Source: Bombardia bombarda
Lineage: Eukaryota; Ascomycota; Sordariomycetes; Sordariales; Lasiosphaeriaceae
Direction of reading: 5' to 3'
Assembly (NCBI GenBank): GCA_030512295.1
Contig: JAULSR010000007.1
Location: 892,501 to 956,500, forward strand
DNA: 64,000 nt
The notes beneath the pieces are model-generated. The model did no database searches and had not been told where the DNA came from. It saw nothing but the letters and a program-made list of their open reading frames with translations. Positions within the stretch are counted from its first letter, which is position 1. Every line of letters starts with the position of its first letter. The translations under genes and the position numbers were made by a program. This document shows positions 1 through 12,789 of the stretch, in pieces.

Positions 1-2376
1 GTGTGCGCCGCCTGCTGCAGAGAAGCTCGCTAGATTGTGTACTGTGAAAAAACGTTCGAGATGTATGCAGTATTCGCATCTGTGATCCACATGGCTGTTT
101 GTTTCCTGAGTGCTGGGGACGTTGCAAGCTGACAGGCTTCGGTGCTTCAAACGCATGCTGTTTCAAGCTCCGTAGCCAGCTGCTCCAACATATCGCCGGC
201 TGCCTGTCGAAGCGGGTGATGCGATGAAACAGAGTCAATGTATCGTGGGCGTAGCGGCACATTACATTGGTCCTTCTTGAGCTTTCTTGTTCGTTGACGA
301 GGCGGCTATTAGGTAAGGTAGTTGTGATAGTTGGCGGTGTCGGCTCCATCAACAGGCGGTATCAGCGCAAAAGAGGTACCTAGTGGTAAAAGATAGCGCC
401 AGTGAGGCTCCATGTTAGTGAAGTGCTGTTTCAAGAGCTAAAGGGTATGATTCAATAACATCAGGTACATGTACACTACAGTGCGTGACTGGTCAAAGGG
501 GTGGTGAATGCGTGGCTCTCGTGCGTTTACCTGAGGTGACTTCCATGGCTGCCCCTTTTCGTCCTGCATGCAATGCGCGGCACTGTCAGTACCCATACGA
601 AGTACCTACCCAGGTATGGATTGGTGAAAGCGGCTATAAAGACACGGTGGGACCCCAAAACGCAGACAGCCAGCCCATGTGGGCGCAGCATGCATTTTAA
701 TATCGAGAGCTGAGGCCCCCAAGTTGTATTCGTAGTATCGGTCTGGCCCTGCTGAGACACTGTCTGGGAGAACAGGGGGGGACTTGAGAAAGAGGTGAAA
801 ATTGTCAAGCACTACGAAATACAAATTGATGCTATCTTCTTCTTGGGATAAAGGAGTAAAGTGTATTTTATGGTTTTCCTCTTTTTTCCAGATGCCAAGG
901 CAGCATGTTCGCTGCCAATGAAAATGCTATCAAACAAGAATGGAAAGTTTTGTGATACCCAAGTGGAGGCGCAATCAGATGGAGAGACGATTGAGCTGCC
1001 CACGGTCCTCTCAACCCCTTTTCCATGTATTCGTACACTACATACACTTCGTACCTTATCTCAGTTAGATAAGCTACCTTAGGCAGCGCCAACTGTTAGT
1101 CTAGGTAGTGTCCAGCTGCCCGCCCGCCAGCTTCCAGGCAGTGGGGTGAGAGGCGCTTTCCTTTCGAGCCAATTGCACTTACTACCGCTCATGGAGGTCA
1201 CTGCATGTACCTTTGGCGAATGGCCCATGCGGCGCTTCCCACAGGCGCCGTGAGGCACAACGGGGCAAGCAATGGAAGGCACGTCTCGGTCGCGCAACCG
1301 CTAAATCTGGGTACGAGGAAAGAGCTAACGGGACAATCCCTGGCCAATGGGGGTGCCGGCACTCAGGGCTGGCTTGGCACTGGCAGGGTCGGCGGCGTCG
1401 GCGTCTTTTGCTATCCCATCCCACTCCATGCGCGCGTCGTAGCATCTTGCAGGTTCCGATAATGCAAACCTAAGGGGGGGCGGAAAAAACGCCGGACAAT
1501 GCCTACGATGCGATGATAACATGGCACAGATGTCCAAGCACACACGCATGCACAGCAAAAGGCACAGAAGCTAGACTGGCAATGAACTGACTCGAGGGGG
1601 CAGGGAAAAAAAAAAGAGAACAAAAAGGAGCCATCGCCCTGGAGGAGAGAGCCCTGGCCTCTCGCCCATCCGCTCTCCGCTCCGCTCCAACAGCAACGTT
1701 CGAATTTCGATTGGCCACTCAAAACCCGCCGTTAAGTCCCAGGCATATCAATGACCGCCGCCTTCCACCCGCCGTGACACCCTGATTCGCAACCGTACCC
1801 TGCAGCTCGCTTGAAGCCGTGACCTGCCGTATCGCGTACCTCGGTGACTTCATTCAGTCTTTTCTAAAGTGTCGAAGTGCTGTATCCAAACAGATCGCGC
1901 GGACGAAACAAAGACGAGCCCACATGAGCAGCGGCAGTCTCCAACCGAACCTTGAACCGAACACCGCAACCGGGCTAGGTGGTGACTAACGCAACGCTAT
2001 AACGCCATCGCGCACCGCATCGTCTTGTCGGCTTGGCTGGTAGGTGGAGCAAGACGGAGGGAGACGAGATTGAATTGGGCCATCGAGAGGAGCCAGGTGC
2101 TGCGACGTCCATCTGCGCAGGCCAACGGCAGCCCAAGGATCAATCATCACACTCGCACACTCGCAGGCCCGGCTGATTGTTCATTTGCGGGACGGTAGGC
2201 AAAATCTGGATAGTAGGTGGTTACTTCGTACAGGCCCCCCCCAATCCGCATCCGTCTCGGCTTCCCCTGGAGTCGCAGCAGGTCCCTGGGTGGTGCCCGC
2301 TACCCTGGCGCGAGAACCAGAGAGCTACACTACACTACGCTACACTAGACAACCGCTCTTCCTTCATCGCTCCGCA
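1..2376. other. Intergenic region, no gene recognised
   Basis: About 2.4 kb without a convincing coding region on either strand; the open frames are short and overlap each other without a recognisable protein. The last few hundred bases are probably promoter and leader of the MIT-domain gene, including a short CTACACTACA-like repeat near 2328-2350. Confidence 0.6.
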
Positions 2377-5300
2377 ATGCCCTTGCCCCATTCTATTGTC
2401 GTGACGCCTTCGACCTCGTTTTTACCATCCGACACAAACCTATCGAGCACGCCGCCGCCGCCATCTAACGCCCACGCCGCCGCGAGACCCCACACGTCGC
2501 CTTCACCGCGCACCCGACTGCCGGACCGGGATTTCGCGAGCCCGGCTTCGAGCAACACCCACCACCACCGCCCTCACCGGTCGGTTGACGGCAGCTCTGC
2601 CGAGAACCACCCAGGACCCCCAAGCCCGCACATCACTTTTGCCTCGACCACCGCCCCGCCACCCAACTTTATAGCTGCGTCGTCGCTCCTCCCCCATGCC
2701 TGGATAGCCGACAGCGCGTCCTCGAGAGAGTCATCCCCTCATACCCGACACCTCCCTCACGAACCGTCACCACCATCTGGCACACCTGAACAGGCTAAAG
2801 AACTCGAACCTCCACGTGCAAGAGGCCACTCCCGATCGAGTAGCGCAGGTGGCCTGAGCGACGGAATCCGCAACCTCAACCGCTGGTCCGCTTCCACCAC
2901 ATCCAGCCGTGCCTCCAATCTAACAGGTTTCACCCGACGGATCAGTGTAGATGTTTTTGGGGCAGTAACTGGTTCACCGGGCAGAAAGCTACACAAGAGC
3001 AGGCCGTCAACTTCCAGTGTCTCCCCCCGATCAGGTGACGCTGCCCAGGCCCGAAGCGAATCACCACCGCCGGCTCCTGTTCCCCCACTACAGAGCTTGC
3101 CGCGCATCTCGATTGGACCGTCCCTGGAGGAGGAGGTTCGCCAGGCTAATGTGTTAGGGAGAGATTCGCCGATACAGCGTCCGAGATACATCCGACGACC
3201 AAGCCACGATTCGGCCTTTTATTGGGATGGTGCACCACAGATACCAGAGGAACATTCGGGACTGTCGTCACAGCTAGATTCTGCTGAATCGCTGCTGCCA
3301 GCTGCCACAATCACCCCCGGACTTACGATGCCATACAACCAAAATGGTGGTGAGCCTCGGGGACACTCGCGGAGTCGGTCAACGGGGGCAAACGGCAGTG
3401 CCGACACAACTTCATCCTCCGTTAGCAGGAACCGCGACCGCGACCGCGACCGCGACCGAGACATAGACCGAAATCGTGACCGAGATCGAGATATCTCGAG
3501 TGCCACGAATAAACCTCCATCGCAAAAAGCCATGCTGTCCAAAGCTTTGAAGAAAGCACAGTCAGCTGTCCAACTTGACAACGCCCAAAATGCCGAGGGC
3601 GCAAGGAGTGCATACTCAGAAGCTTGCACCTTGCTGCAGCACGTTCTGCGGCGAACAACGGCAGAAGAAGATCGAAGAAAGTTGGAAGCTATTGTAAGTC
3701 AGCACTGGGACTCGGGACGGCGTAATATCTCCTTCCTTACCCTGAATGTCAACAAACAGCACACAACCTATACCAGCCGGATCGCGGAGCTTGAAGAACA
3801 ACTATACGCCCTGATACAGGATCGCAGGGAGCCGTCAACACAACAATCCGAGAACGACGATGTACCTGTTTATATGGGTGCGCAAATCGATTACCGCCAA
3901 GACGATGAGCGGTCAGACGTAATATCATCTGCGTTAACAAGGGATCGGGACCGAGACCGAGATTATGAAAGAGATTATTCTGCTCCAGCATCAGCAGCAA
4001 GGCCAAATGAACAAAGAGACGGTACGTCAAGTTATCTAACAGAACAGTATTCCCTTCAATCGGCCTTTTCCAGATTTAGATACGACAATGGCTCGTCAAG
4101 CCAGGAACAATCACGCGTCGACAATGGACATATGCCACCGCCGTTATCACCAAGGAGGCTTATGTCTCCCACAAAACCGCCTCCTCCCCCACCCAGACAG
4201 CAAAGTCCAGAGAGGGGCACCCGCGCTGATTTGACCATGATGTCTGGAGCCCGATTGGCTCCGAGCGCCGAGTTCAACGGACATCGGCGAGGAAATAGCC
4301 ACGAGTCAGTATCATGGTTGGATCCCATTGACGAATCTGGAGGGTCAAGTGCATCGTCAATTCACTCTAGGTCGTCTTCTATGGGAATTAGAAGGAAGCA
4401 CCTACGGGCTGCTAGTGGAAAGACGGAGGCCGAGTTCGATGCGGCATTGGATGATGCAATCGAGGCCGCCTACGATGACGGGTACGAGCAAGAAGCCGCT
4501 TATGGTGGAGACGTATATCGACGAGTAGAGCTTGCGCGGAGGCGAGTGCGGGAATCGGAGAGGGAGGCAAGAGAAGCACTGGAGTTAGCGAACGCGAGGG
4601 AACAGAAATTACGCTTGCAGCAACAGCTGGAGGATGAGGAGTACAGGAAGCAAGAGGGTCTGGCGGACGAGTTCTATGACGATGGCAATGACTCCGAGGA
4701 GGAAGAACGGGTGTTGGAGGAGATGACTCGGGGCTATGCCATCGAAGATTTCGCCCTTCGTACACATCAAAAAACAGCGATTCCTCGAGAATCAGATTCC
4801 AGTGGCATGACAAGTCGGACATGGCACACTTCCATAAGCTCGAATCCCCAGACTGCGACAACCGTTCTCACCCCGGTCAGCGAGGTGAGCATGCACCCAC
4901 AGCCGACTGGACCCCTGCCGCCACCCCCAACGGGAGCATTGCCTCAGGTGCCACAGCAGCCGTCCTCGGCAGGGTCTCAAGCCTCAACCCTGAGTGTGCA
5001 AAATCGACGACTCTCGAGTCACAACCTGAAACAACTTAAGATCGAGACGACGACCACGACACAATCCGTCGCACCAGCAACCGCCGGACCAGCATTTCCC
5101 CAACAGCAGCAAAAGACAAGCAGCTACATAGTTCAACAACGACAGGCCCTATCAGCGGGCCCCAACAGGACGACCGACCCTCTGTCTTTAAGGCCAAGCG
5201 TCTCACCGGCGCCCGGCCATGTAAGGGATGGGTCGAGCACCCCTCCTCTGCCTATGGGATTCGTGCCAGACGATCAATCACGTTCTAGCTCTCCTGCTGT

Positions 5301-6558
5301 CTCGCGCCCAGGGCTACGGGAGAACTTTTCATCGACGAGCTTAAAGAGCATCAAGTCACGGAATCTGTCGGTTTCACACATAGATGATGCGTCTGATCTT
5401 TCTCCCGGTACACCGCTGACCAGCCATTTTGGCAACAATGGCTCAACTAGTCGTCTGCCGTCCCTGCCATCGATCCCAACCCCCTTGGAGGTTTCAGGGA
5501 TAGAGCAGACACATTTGGGAGTGGTGGCATGCACTTGTTCAACGACGAGATCCACTCACCCAACGAGCTGGGATCACCCAACCTGCTGCTGGCCGATGCG
5601 CCTGTGCCATTGGAGCCCTGCCCCAACGATGTGATGCTGCGGCCATTCTGGCTCATGCGCTGCTTGTATCAAACACTGTGCCACCCACACGGTGGCTATC
5701 TGAGCAACAAGCTCTTCGTTCCCAGAGACGTATGGCGCGTAAAAGGTGTCAAGTTGAAGAACATTGAGGACAAGATTGCAAACTGCGATTACCTCACAGC
5801 AGCACTTCAAAAGCTCTCATTGGTCGACACTTGCGACGCCGACGCTGTGCTGGAGGAGATGCAGGCATTGGAAGGTGTGCTCGAGCAGGTCCAGGCGACG
5901 CTGACGCGGAAGCTTGGCAGCGAAGTGGGTGTCCAGAGCACCAACGTAATGTTTAAGGATGCCGCTATGGTGGAAAATGAGTCGACGACAATGCCAAGGT
6001 CGGGCAGCGTGAGCGCCAAAAACAGTAGCTTCTCGTGGCGACGGTTACGGAGTAAGAATAGCTCGGCAAATCTGCCGGGATTGGCGTCTTCATATGGAGG
6101 GAAAGGCGGCAGCGGGGGCGCAAGTACTCCTATTGACGGGTCCGTTGGGAATGTTTTGCTGCCGAGTTTGCCCATGACGACACACCCGACAACCCGGCCC
6201 ACCAAGCGCGATGTAGGCATGGTGCAGTTCGCAGGGCCCAATGCGAACTACATGAGCTCGTTGGCGAGGTTGTTTGATGCTGCGCAGTGTATTGGTGAGT
6301 GCAACGAGTGCCCAGGTAACTGGAAAGATGGTAAGCGAGAAGTACGATTTGGCTGATGATTTCGTTGCAGATCAAATCGCGCGCCAGGTCGATGACCCCG
6401 GGTTGCGCCACGCCGACAAGACGCAAGTCGGGCTCGAGCTGTGCACTAGGCATGCCGCCGAGTTCTTTGGCTTCTTTATTTGTCGGTTTGTAATGTCTGA
6501 CTTGATGCTGATGCTGGACAAGTTCCTCAAGCGCGGCAGCGAGTGGGTCATTGCTTGA
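2377..6558 (+). CDS. MIT-domain fungal protein with conserved C-terminal domain
   Basis: Proposed exons are 2377-3693, 3760-5407, 5491-6294 and 6371-6558, about 1,318 residues. The ATG at 2377 is chosen because the upstream in-frame extension begins without an ATG. Residues ~1-380 are disordered and rich in Ser, Pro and Arg, with an RD-repeat tract encoded at 3428-3495. An MIT (microtubule interacting and transport) domain follows, encoded at about 3520-3800, including the stretch SKALKKAQSAVQLDNAQNAE; it runs into a short coiled coil. An acidic, Glu/Arg-rich helical region lies at 4430-4740. The C-terminal ~300 residues (PLEPCPNDVMLRPFWLMR onward) form the best conserved part of this fungal family. 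The intron at 3694-3759 is 66 bases and stop-free, but has good GTAAGT/CAG sites and restores MIT continuity. The reading frame changes between 5408 and 5528; an 83-base intron is my best explanation, but an indel is possible. MIT domains usually bind ESCRT-III tails; the role here is unknown. Confidence 0.8.
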
Positions 6559-7415
6559 ATGTGGAGGTAATTGGGCGGCGGACAGTCGCTTCAGCGGTTG
6601 GAATTCTCTCCAGTGATACCTGGTCGAGGGTGCGTATTATATAATGAGGAGAGAGAGAGTGAAGGAAAGGGAAATTGAGGGTGGGAGATTGAAGAGGAGG
6701 AATGTACAAACTGGGTGTGGTATATACAATATCTCTACCTCCCGTGATTGTTGATAGGAGCATTGCGTGGATTGGGGGGGGGGGGGCGCACATGCGCATT
6801 CAGAAACGGGGTTTGTTTGGCCAGATGTAACTGCCCATATATACTTGCTTGCGTACTGAGCCCGGAAGAAATCTAGCATACCTGGCTAGAGGGAGGGAGA
6901 ACATATAAGAATGGGCTTTTTGTCTATAGGGGAAAGAGGCAGCCCAGCTTTGATGGGCAGATAAACGGGCTGCTTTGGGTGCTTGATGGTGCTGGCTCCA
7001 TCAATGTATATAGTACTTTCATGAATGGACGTTCAGAGGCTTTTGAGCACAGCATTTGCGCTAGTGGATGTACCCAAGACCTTTGTGATCCACGATAAGA
7101 TAAGAGACGGAAGTTGGGGAAATTTGGGCGAGGGGTGCAACTTTTTTTTTTTGGCGCGACCGCGGTTAATGGACGCCAATTCCCATCTTGATTGACAAAA
7201 CAGAAACGACGTCAGGGCAAGAAACAGCACCTGACAACACGCCACACCGACAACGACGACGACAGAACATCCTTGTCCAGAACCGAAACTGGGGGAATTC
7301 TGTGTGATCCAGGAGCGTCAACTGGATTCGTGGCGCGCCGGATCTCGGTCCTGACGCCCTCGCGAGTCTCTCGACTCGTTCCTCACCCTGACCACCCCCG
7401 TTTGCATCCGCCCAT
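6559..7415. other. Intergenic region between MIT gene and GUF1
   Basis: Holds the MIT-gene 3' region and the GUF1 promoter. A G-run at 6775-6786 and a T-run at 7143-7152 are the only notable simple sequences. No gene is seen. Confidence 0.5.
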
Positions 7416-9794
7416 ATGCGGCCATGCCCTTGTCTGCGTCGTCTGCTGCCGCCTCGACGCCAATGGCCCCTTCGAACTGTCCTACCGAGCAGGGCGGCAG
7501 CTATTACGGCAGGTAACAGTAGTAGCAGCGGTGGTAGAAGCGGTAGCACAACAACAGAACCTCGACGACTATTTTCTGAACCGACGACATTCATGAGCCA
7601 TGTGCAGGCACTACCGACCTCACAAACAATACCCACGGCGGCGATAACGACGACACAGCCGCTCCGACAGCTCATTCCCACGAATGGAAGGCAGCTGAAC
7701 AGCCTACAACTGGATCACGCCGCGCGTCTTGGAGGACAATCTGGGAGGAGAGGATATGCCAGCGCCGCGCCCAAGGAGACCACACCCGACCAGCGGAAAG
7801 CGGCGGCGCTCGAGAAGCGCATCGCAGCCATCCCGATCGAGCGGTTCCGCAACTTCTGCATCGTGGCGCATATCGACCACGGCAAGAGCACGCTGAGCGA
7901 TCGGCTGCTCGAGTACACGGGCACCATCAGCGCGGGCGATGGCAACAAGCAGGTCTTGGTATGTGCGTGCCACAGCTAAAAGAAACACAAGGTCGCCGCC
8001 AGGCAGCTAGCTAACCCAGCTGCCCTTCCCCCCCCCCAAAACAGGACAAGCTCGACGTAGAGCGCGAGCGCGGCATCACGGTCAAGGCGCAGACGTGCAC
8101 AATGCTCTACCACCACCAAAAGGACAAGCTCGACTACCTGCTCCATCTCGTCGATACCCCGGGGCATGTCGACTTCCGCGCAGAGGTGACACGCTCGTAC
8201 GCATCGTGCGGCGGGGCGTTGCTGCTGGTGGACGCGTCGCAGGGCGTGCAGGCGCAGACGGTGGCCAACTTTTACCTGGCGTTTGCGCAGGGCCTGACGC
8301 TGGTCCCGGTCGTCAACAAGATCGACCTGGCGAGCGCGGACGTCGAGCGCGCGCTGGGACAGCTGCAGAGCGCGTTTGAGCTGGACACGTCTGATACGGT
8401 CAAGATCAGCGCCAAGACGGGGCTGGGCATCGGCGAGGTGCTGCCGGCGGTGATTGAGAATGTCCCCGCGCCTGTGGGCGATGAGAAGAAGCCGCTGAGG
8501 ATGTTGTTGGTGGACTCGTGGTATGACACGTTCCGGGGCGTGATCTTGCTGGTGCGCATCTTTGACGGGACGGTCAGGGCGGGGGACAAGCTGGTCAGTT
8601 TTGCGACGGCCAACCAGTACACGGTTGGGGAGGTGGGGATACAGCATCCCGGGCCGGTGCCGCAGTCGTCGCTGCGGGCGGGACAGGTTGGGTACATCTT
8701 TTTCAACCCGGGCATGCGCAAGATTCAGGACGCCAAGATGGGGGATACGTTTACCAAGGTTGGGTACGAGAATGTGGTGGAGATGTACCCTGGGTTTGAG
8801 GAGCCCAAGCCTATGGTTTTCGTCGCGGCGTTCCCGACTGATCAGGACCACTACCAGAAGCTGGCGGACAGCATTGGGCAGCTGGTGCTGAATGATCGGA
8901 GTGTCACGCTGCAGAAGGACCACTCCGAGGCGCTCGGTGCTGGCTGGCGGCTGGGGTTTTTGGGCAGTCTGCACTGCTCGGTGTTCCAGGACAGACTGAG
9001 GCAGGAGCACGGTGCGGATATCATCATCACGGAGCCGGCTGTGCCGACCAAGATTGTGTGGAGCACGGGCAAGGAGGAGGTGGTGACGAACCCGGCGCAT
9101 TTTCCTGATACGGATGATCATCGGATGCGCACCGCGAGGGTGTACGAACCCTTTGTGCTGGCGACCATCACGCTGCCGGACGAGTATCTCGGGCGGGTCA
9201 TTGAGATTTGCGAGGCGGCGCGCGGCATGCAGAAGAGCATTGAGTATTTCCATAGTACTCAGGTCATTCTCAAGTATGAGATGCCGACGTCCAGTCTCGT
9301 GGATGACTTGTTTGGGCGGCTGAAGGGCGTGAGCAAGGGGTATGCCACGCTGGATTACGAGGACGCTGGGTGGCGCGAGAGTGATTTGGTGAAGCTCAAT
9401 CTGCTGGTGAATAAGAAGGCGGTGGATGCGGTGACCAAGATTGTGCATAGTAGCGTGGTGAATCGGCTGGGGAGGCAGTGGGTTACCAAGTTTAAGGAGC
9501 ATGTGGATCGGCAGATGTTTGGTATGTTTAACTCCCTTGCTTCCCGGATAGGGTGGCGTCAGTCGCTAACTGTTGCCTGCAGAAATCGTCATCCAAGCTG
9601 CTGCTGGCAGGCGTATTGTTGCGCGTGAGACGCTGAAGCCTTTCCGCAAGGACGTCCTCGCCAAGCTGCACGCCAGCGATATTACTCGGCGAAAGAAGCT
9701 GTTGGAGAAGCAGAAGGCGGGGCGTAAGAGACTGCGTGCCGTTGGCAATGTCGTGATTGACCAGGCGTCGTTCCAGAAGTTTCTGCAGAAGTGA
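7416..9794 (+). CDS. GUF1: GUF1, mitochondrial translation elongation factor 4 (LepA family)
   Basis: Exons 7416-7958, 8045-9521 and 9583-9794 encode about 743 residues. Introns of 86 and 61 bases have GTATGT donors. The protein is a translational GTPase of the LepA/EF4 family, which acts on mitochondrial ribosomes, promoting back-translocation or relieving stalling under stress. The G1 motif AHIDHGKST lies near residue 151, followed by the switch I sequence ERERGITVKAQT, DTPGH (G3), NKID (G4) and SAKTG (G5). EF-G-like domains follow, and then the LepA-specific C-terminus, ending in basic sequence (RRKKLLEKQKAGRKR). The first ~130 residues are Arg-, Ser- and Ala-rich, consistent with a mitochondrial presequence. 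A second in-frame ATG at 7593 would give a shorter start. The codon third positions are strongly GC-rich, as expected of a well-expressed housekeeping gene. Confidence 0.95.
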
Positions 9795-10830
9795 GTGAGG
9801 GGGGCGAAGTCAGAAGTTGTACATGTAATATATGGGCTTGTAAAATTTGTTGTATAGATGGGGACTATTGTACCATTTGGATGTATTTCGTAGAGCGAGC
9901 CCCTATCTGTTTCAGTTAAGGCCATGCTGAGCAGCATTTCCCCCCTAGGTAAGGAGTTGTCTGCACACTTACGGGGCCATAGATAGTGGAGAACTCGGCA
10001 TCCCGTCCGCTCTGCCCTACATAAGCCACTGATCGCCAGGCCAGTAGTTGGGTCGGTGACGACCAGTACCCAGAACCAAGCGTCACTGGATTTTGGTCCT
10101 GTTGTAGCAGCCAACACTCTATTTACTTCCTTATTATTTTGTCACATCCATTCTATTTGCGGTGTATTATCCACAGTGTACCATGCCCATGACGAGGCCA
10201 CAGTGTATGTACATGACTTGGGCCCTGCTGCTTCAATATCGGTGACAGTTTACGTCACGCCGACCTGTTCAGGTCAGAATCCCACGAGGGGCGTCTGTTA
10301 TCGAGTGACCCCCGACACTTCGCATGCCAGGACCCATCTGCTCAAAGAACGGACCAATATAAGACATTCCCTTAGCCCTCGATGTCTGTGATGAGTGTGC
10401 CGAGATTTTTGCTGTTTGGTTACTTTGGTATCGTCCGATGGGGACTCGGCTGATGCTGATGGTGTCAACGACTCGACTTCAGGTTCATCAGCTACCGGAT
10501 TACAGGGAGGCTGTAATCAGGGCTCTGACTTGCCAACTTATTGGAAGACGGACGACATGGGATGGATGATGCGTGTGCATTTGCACAGTATCCCAACAGT
10601 GGATTAGGCAGTGATCTGTTTCTACACGGACATCGGCAGACTTTGTGTGTCAGGGGATTCAGGTGCGTGCCTTGGTCTTTGGGAACCTACCGACTATAAA
10701 TCGCTCCTTCTTCCCCAGTTTCCTCTCGGCCGGTTCTTTCACCTTTTCCATCACCTTTTCCATCACCTTTTCCATCACCTTTTCCATCACCTTCTACCCA
10801 AACATCACATCCCTAGACACAACAACCAAT
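9795..10830. other. Intergenic region and promoter of TPR gene
   Basis: No gene is recognised. A TATAAA sequence at 10695-10700 lies 130 bases upstream of the next ATG, and a 12-base tandem repeat lies in the probable 5' leader. Confidence 0.5.
10739..10793. repeat. 12-base tandem repeat in 5' leader
   Basis: The unit TCACCTTTTCCA occurs four times in perfect tandem, plus a partial fifth copy. The array is pyrimidine-rich and ends about 38 bases before the ATG of the TPR gene. It may lie in the promoter or the leader; copy number could vary between strains. Confidence 0.85.
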
Positions 10831-12370
10831 ATGGCATCCACTACGATTGACATGACAGCTTCGACTGGTTTGGATGCTTCGACTGGCGCCAAGCCTTCGA
10901 TCGACCTCAAGCCTTATGAGGATGCTCTGAGGAATGGCGACATGACCATTGCTAGAGACGAGCTCTCCAAGATCCTTGCTGATGTTAGCAAGGAATGGGG
11001 CCCGACTGACCCCGTAGACAGACACAACATTGATCTGTTACGACGCCGGAATGATCTCTTCGAGTACACCATCTTCCTGAGGGACAATTATGTGCAGCAC
11101 TTCAAGGGCCACCTTGACTTTGGCTCGGACAAAAGCTTGCAGCTTGCCAAACTCATGATTGATTCAGCATGGTACCATCCCAGCCCTGAGCCCAGCACCA
11201 TCCATCTGGTTGACATATGCTAATACGCAAGGTGCTATTTTTGTTTAGGCATGAACACGAGAAAGGCAACTCGGCAGAAAACGGGCCTTCTGTCCAATTG
11301 GCAGAGGAAATCTGCGAGAAGAACCCAGACCATCGCCAAACAGCCGACGTGCTCTTCAACGTCCACTACACCCGTGCGGCTGCCGCAAACGAAACCAACG
11401 ACATTAAAGGTTGCCTGCATCACACTGAAGGGATGATCAAGGTGTGTAGCGATGTAGGTAATGCTGCCCAATCGCACCATGAATTCCCGGAGATATATCC
11501 TGCTCTGGCACATAATGAGAGGGGCATCGCCCTGGTCATGAACGCCCAGTACGACGACGGCGTCAAGATGTTCGAAGCCTCGATTGGGCTGTACAATGGA
11601 TTGCCAGACTATTGGGCGGGGATGGATACCAATCCGAGGACAAACCTGGGCTTCACATTGTGGGTGACTGGGAAGCCGATCAAAGCTGAGGTTTGCCTCA
11701 CCAGCCTGCTTAAGGACAGGGTGGCCAAGTTTGGCTCGGATGATCGCGAGTCGTACCGGTCAGTCAATTCCATCATTGTCCCAAATCACAGTGCAAGATG
11801 AAGCCTGCAGATGACTGATAAATACTCCTCCTATCCACAGAACCGGCCGAGTGTACCACGGACTGGGGAATGTGTACTACGGCGCTATTGACGAAGTAAG
11901 CGAATCCTGGCACAAAAAAGCTCTTGCCCAGTATCGAGATACGATCGGCTCCGACCACCATAAGACAGCAGACCTTTGCCACCGCGTTGCCCAGCATCAT
12001 CTCAGGAGGAGGGAATTCAATATCGCGCGGTAAGTGCCATACCCTGCTCCTGACATATGGTCATTTGTAACATGGAACTCGGCACCGCTGACACACTGTC
12101 CGTTATTTTAGCACCCTCATCGACCAAGCCTTGGAGGTATATGCCAAGAGAAAGCTCTATCGCCCAGAGCTGGCGAGAACGACCTTCTTGAAGATCAAGC
12201 TCGAGGCCGAAGATGGGAACGAGGAAGCAGCCGCCAAGCTTCTCCAGGATGCGACTGAGATGAGAGAGAAGGTTCTGAAAGACAGAGGATTGCCGGTGGC
12301 TCCGAATCCGGATGGCAAACCCCTGGTGGAGGAAGATTTTGATGATCTGGTCACGTTCTTCACTCGCTGA
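10831..12370 (+). CDS. Stand-alone TPR protein, paralogue of the NLR C-terminus
   Basis: Exons 10831-11171, 11249-11758, 11841-12029 and 12112-12370 encode about 432 residues. No signal peptide or membrane segment is seen. Degenerate tetratricopeptide-type helical repeats cover most of the protein (for example ALAHNERGIALVMNAQYDDG and RVYHGLGNVYYGAIDE). The sequence aligns along almost its full length with the C-terminal TPR part of the NLR gene at 19700-23958: shared stretches include HFKG..SLQLAKL, AAAN.TND..GC.HH, MD.NPRTNLGFT, TGRVYHGLGNV and ELARTTFLK. All three introns interrupt the same codons (one Trp, two Arg) in phase 2 in both genes. NB-ARC and N-terminal effector domains are absent, and the gene has its own ATG and a TATA-like box, so it does not look like a mere fragment. 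It could be a scaffold, decoy or partner of an NLR; this is inference. Confidence 0.85.
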
Positions 12371-12789
12371 TAGTCGCTTGGGCCATGAGAGGTGGTTGAC
12401 GTCAGGACGCGTCCAGTTTTCTCTTTCCTGCTGTTACCTTTTGGAGGCGGAGGTGACGCCCATTCGTGAAGACTGGAAGCATACGAAACCGATGGCGAGA
12501 AGGTCTTAGAAACCTATGTTACTTACTGGTCGAGGTAGGTATTCGTAATCAGGTACTTACAGTCAGTTCCTACATTCGAGGGGTTTGACCGATTGATCTT
12601 TTGCGGCGTGCCGCGCTTGGCAGGTCGGTGCTTTTGCAGCCATAAACATTTGTGCAAATGCCTTCACGACAGTAGTTCTAGACGATGATTTGATTTGGTG
12701 TCGTGAGGCAGAGCGTTGTCTTGGACCGTAACAGACTCACCTTTTCGACGTGTTGTCTTCCCGTTACACAGTGGGCTTCTTGCAGGGCA
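12371..12789. other. Intergenic region
   Basis: Three-prime flank of the TPR gene and the far end of the tyrosinase relic. No gene is recognised. Confidence 0.4.

Noticed and set aside
7976..9502. Long open frame antisense to GUF1 (about 508 codons)
   Set aside because: Mirror of a GC-biased real gene; the composition (His, Arg, Leu-rich) and lack of any motif show it is a shadow.
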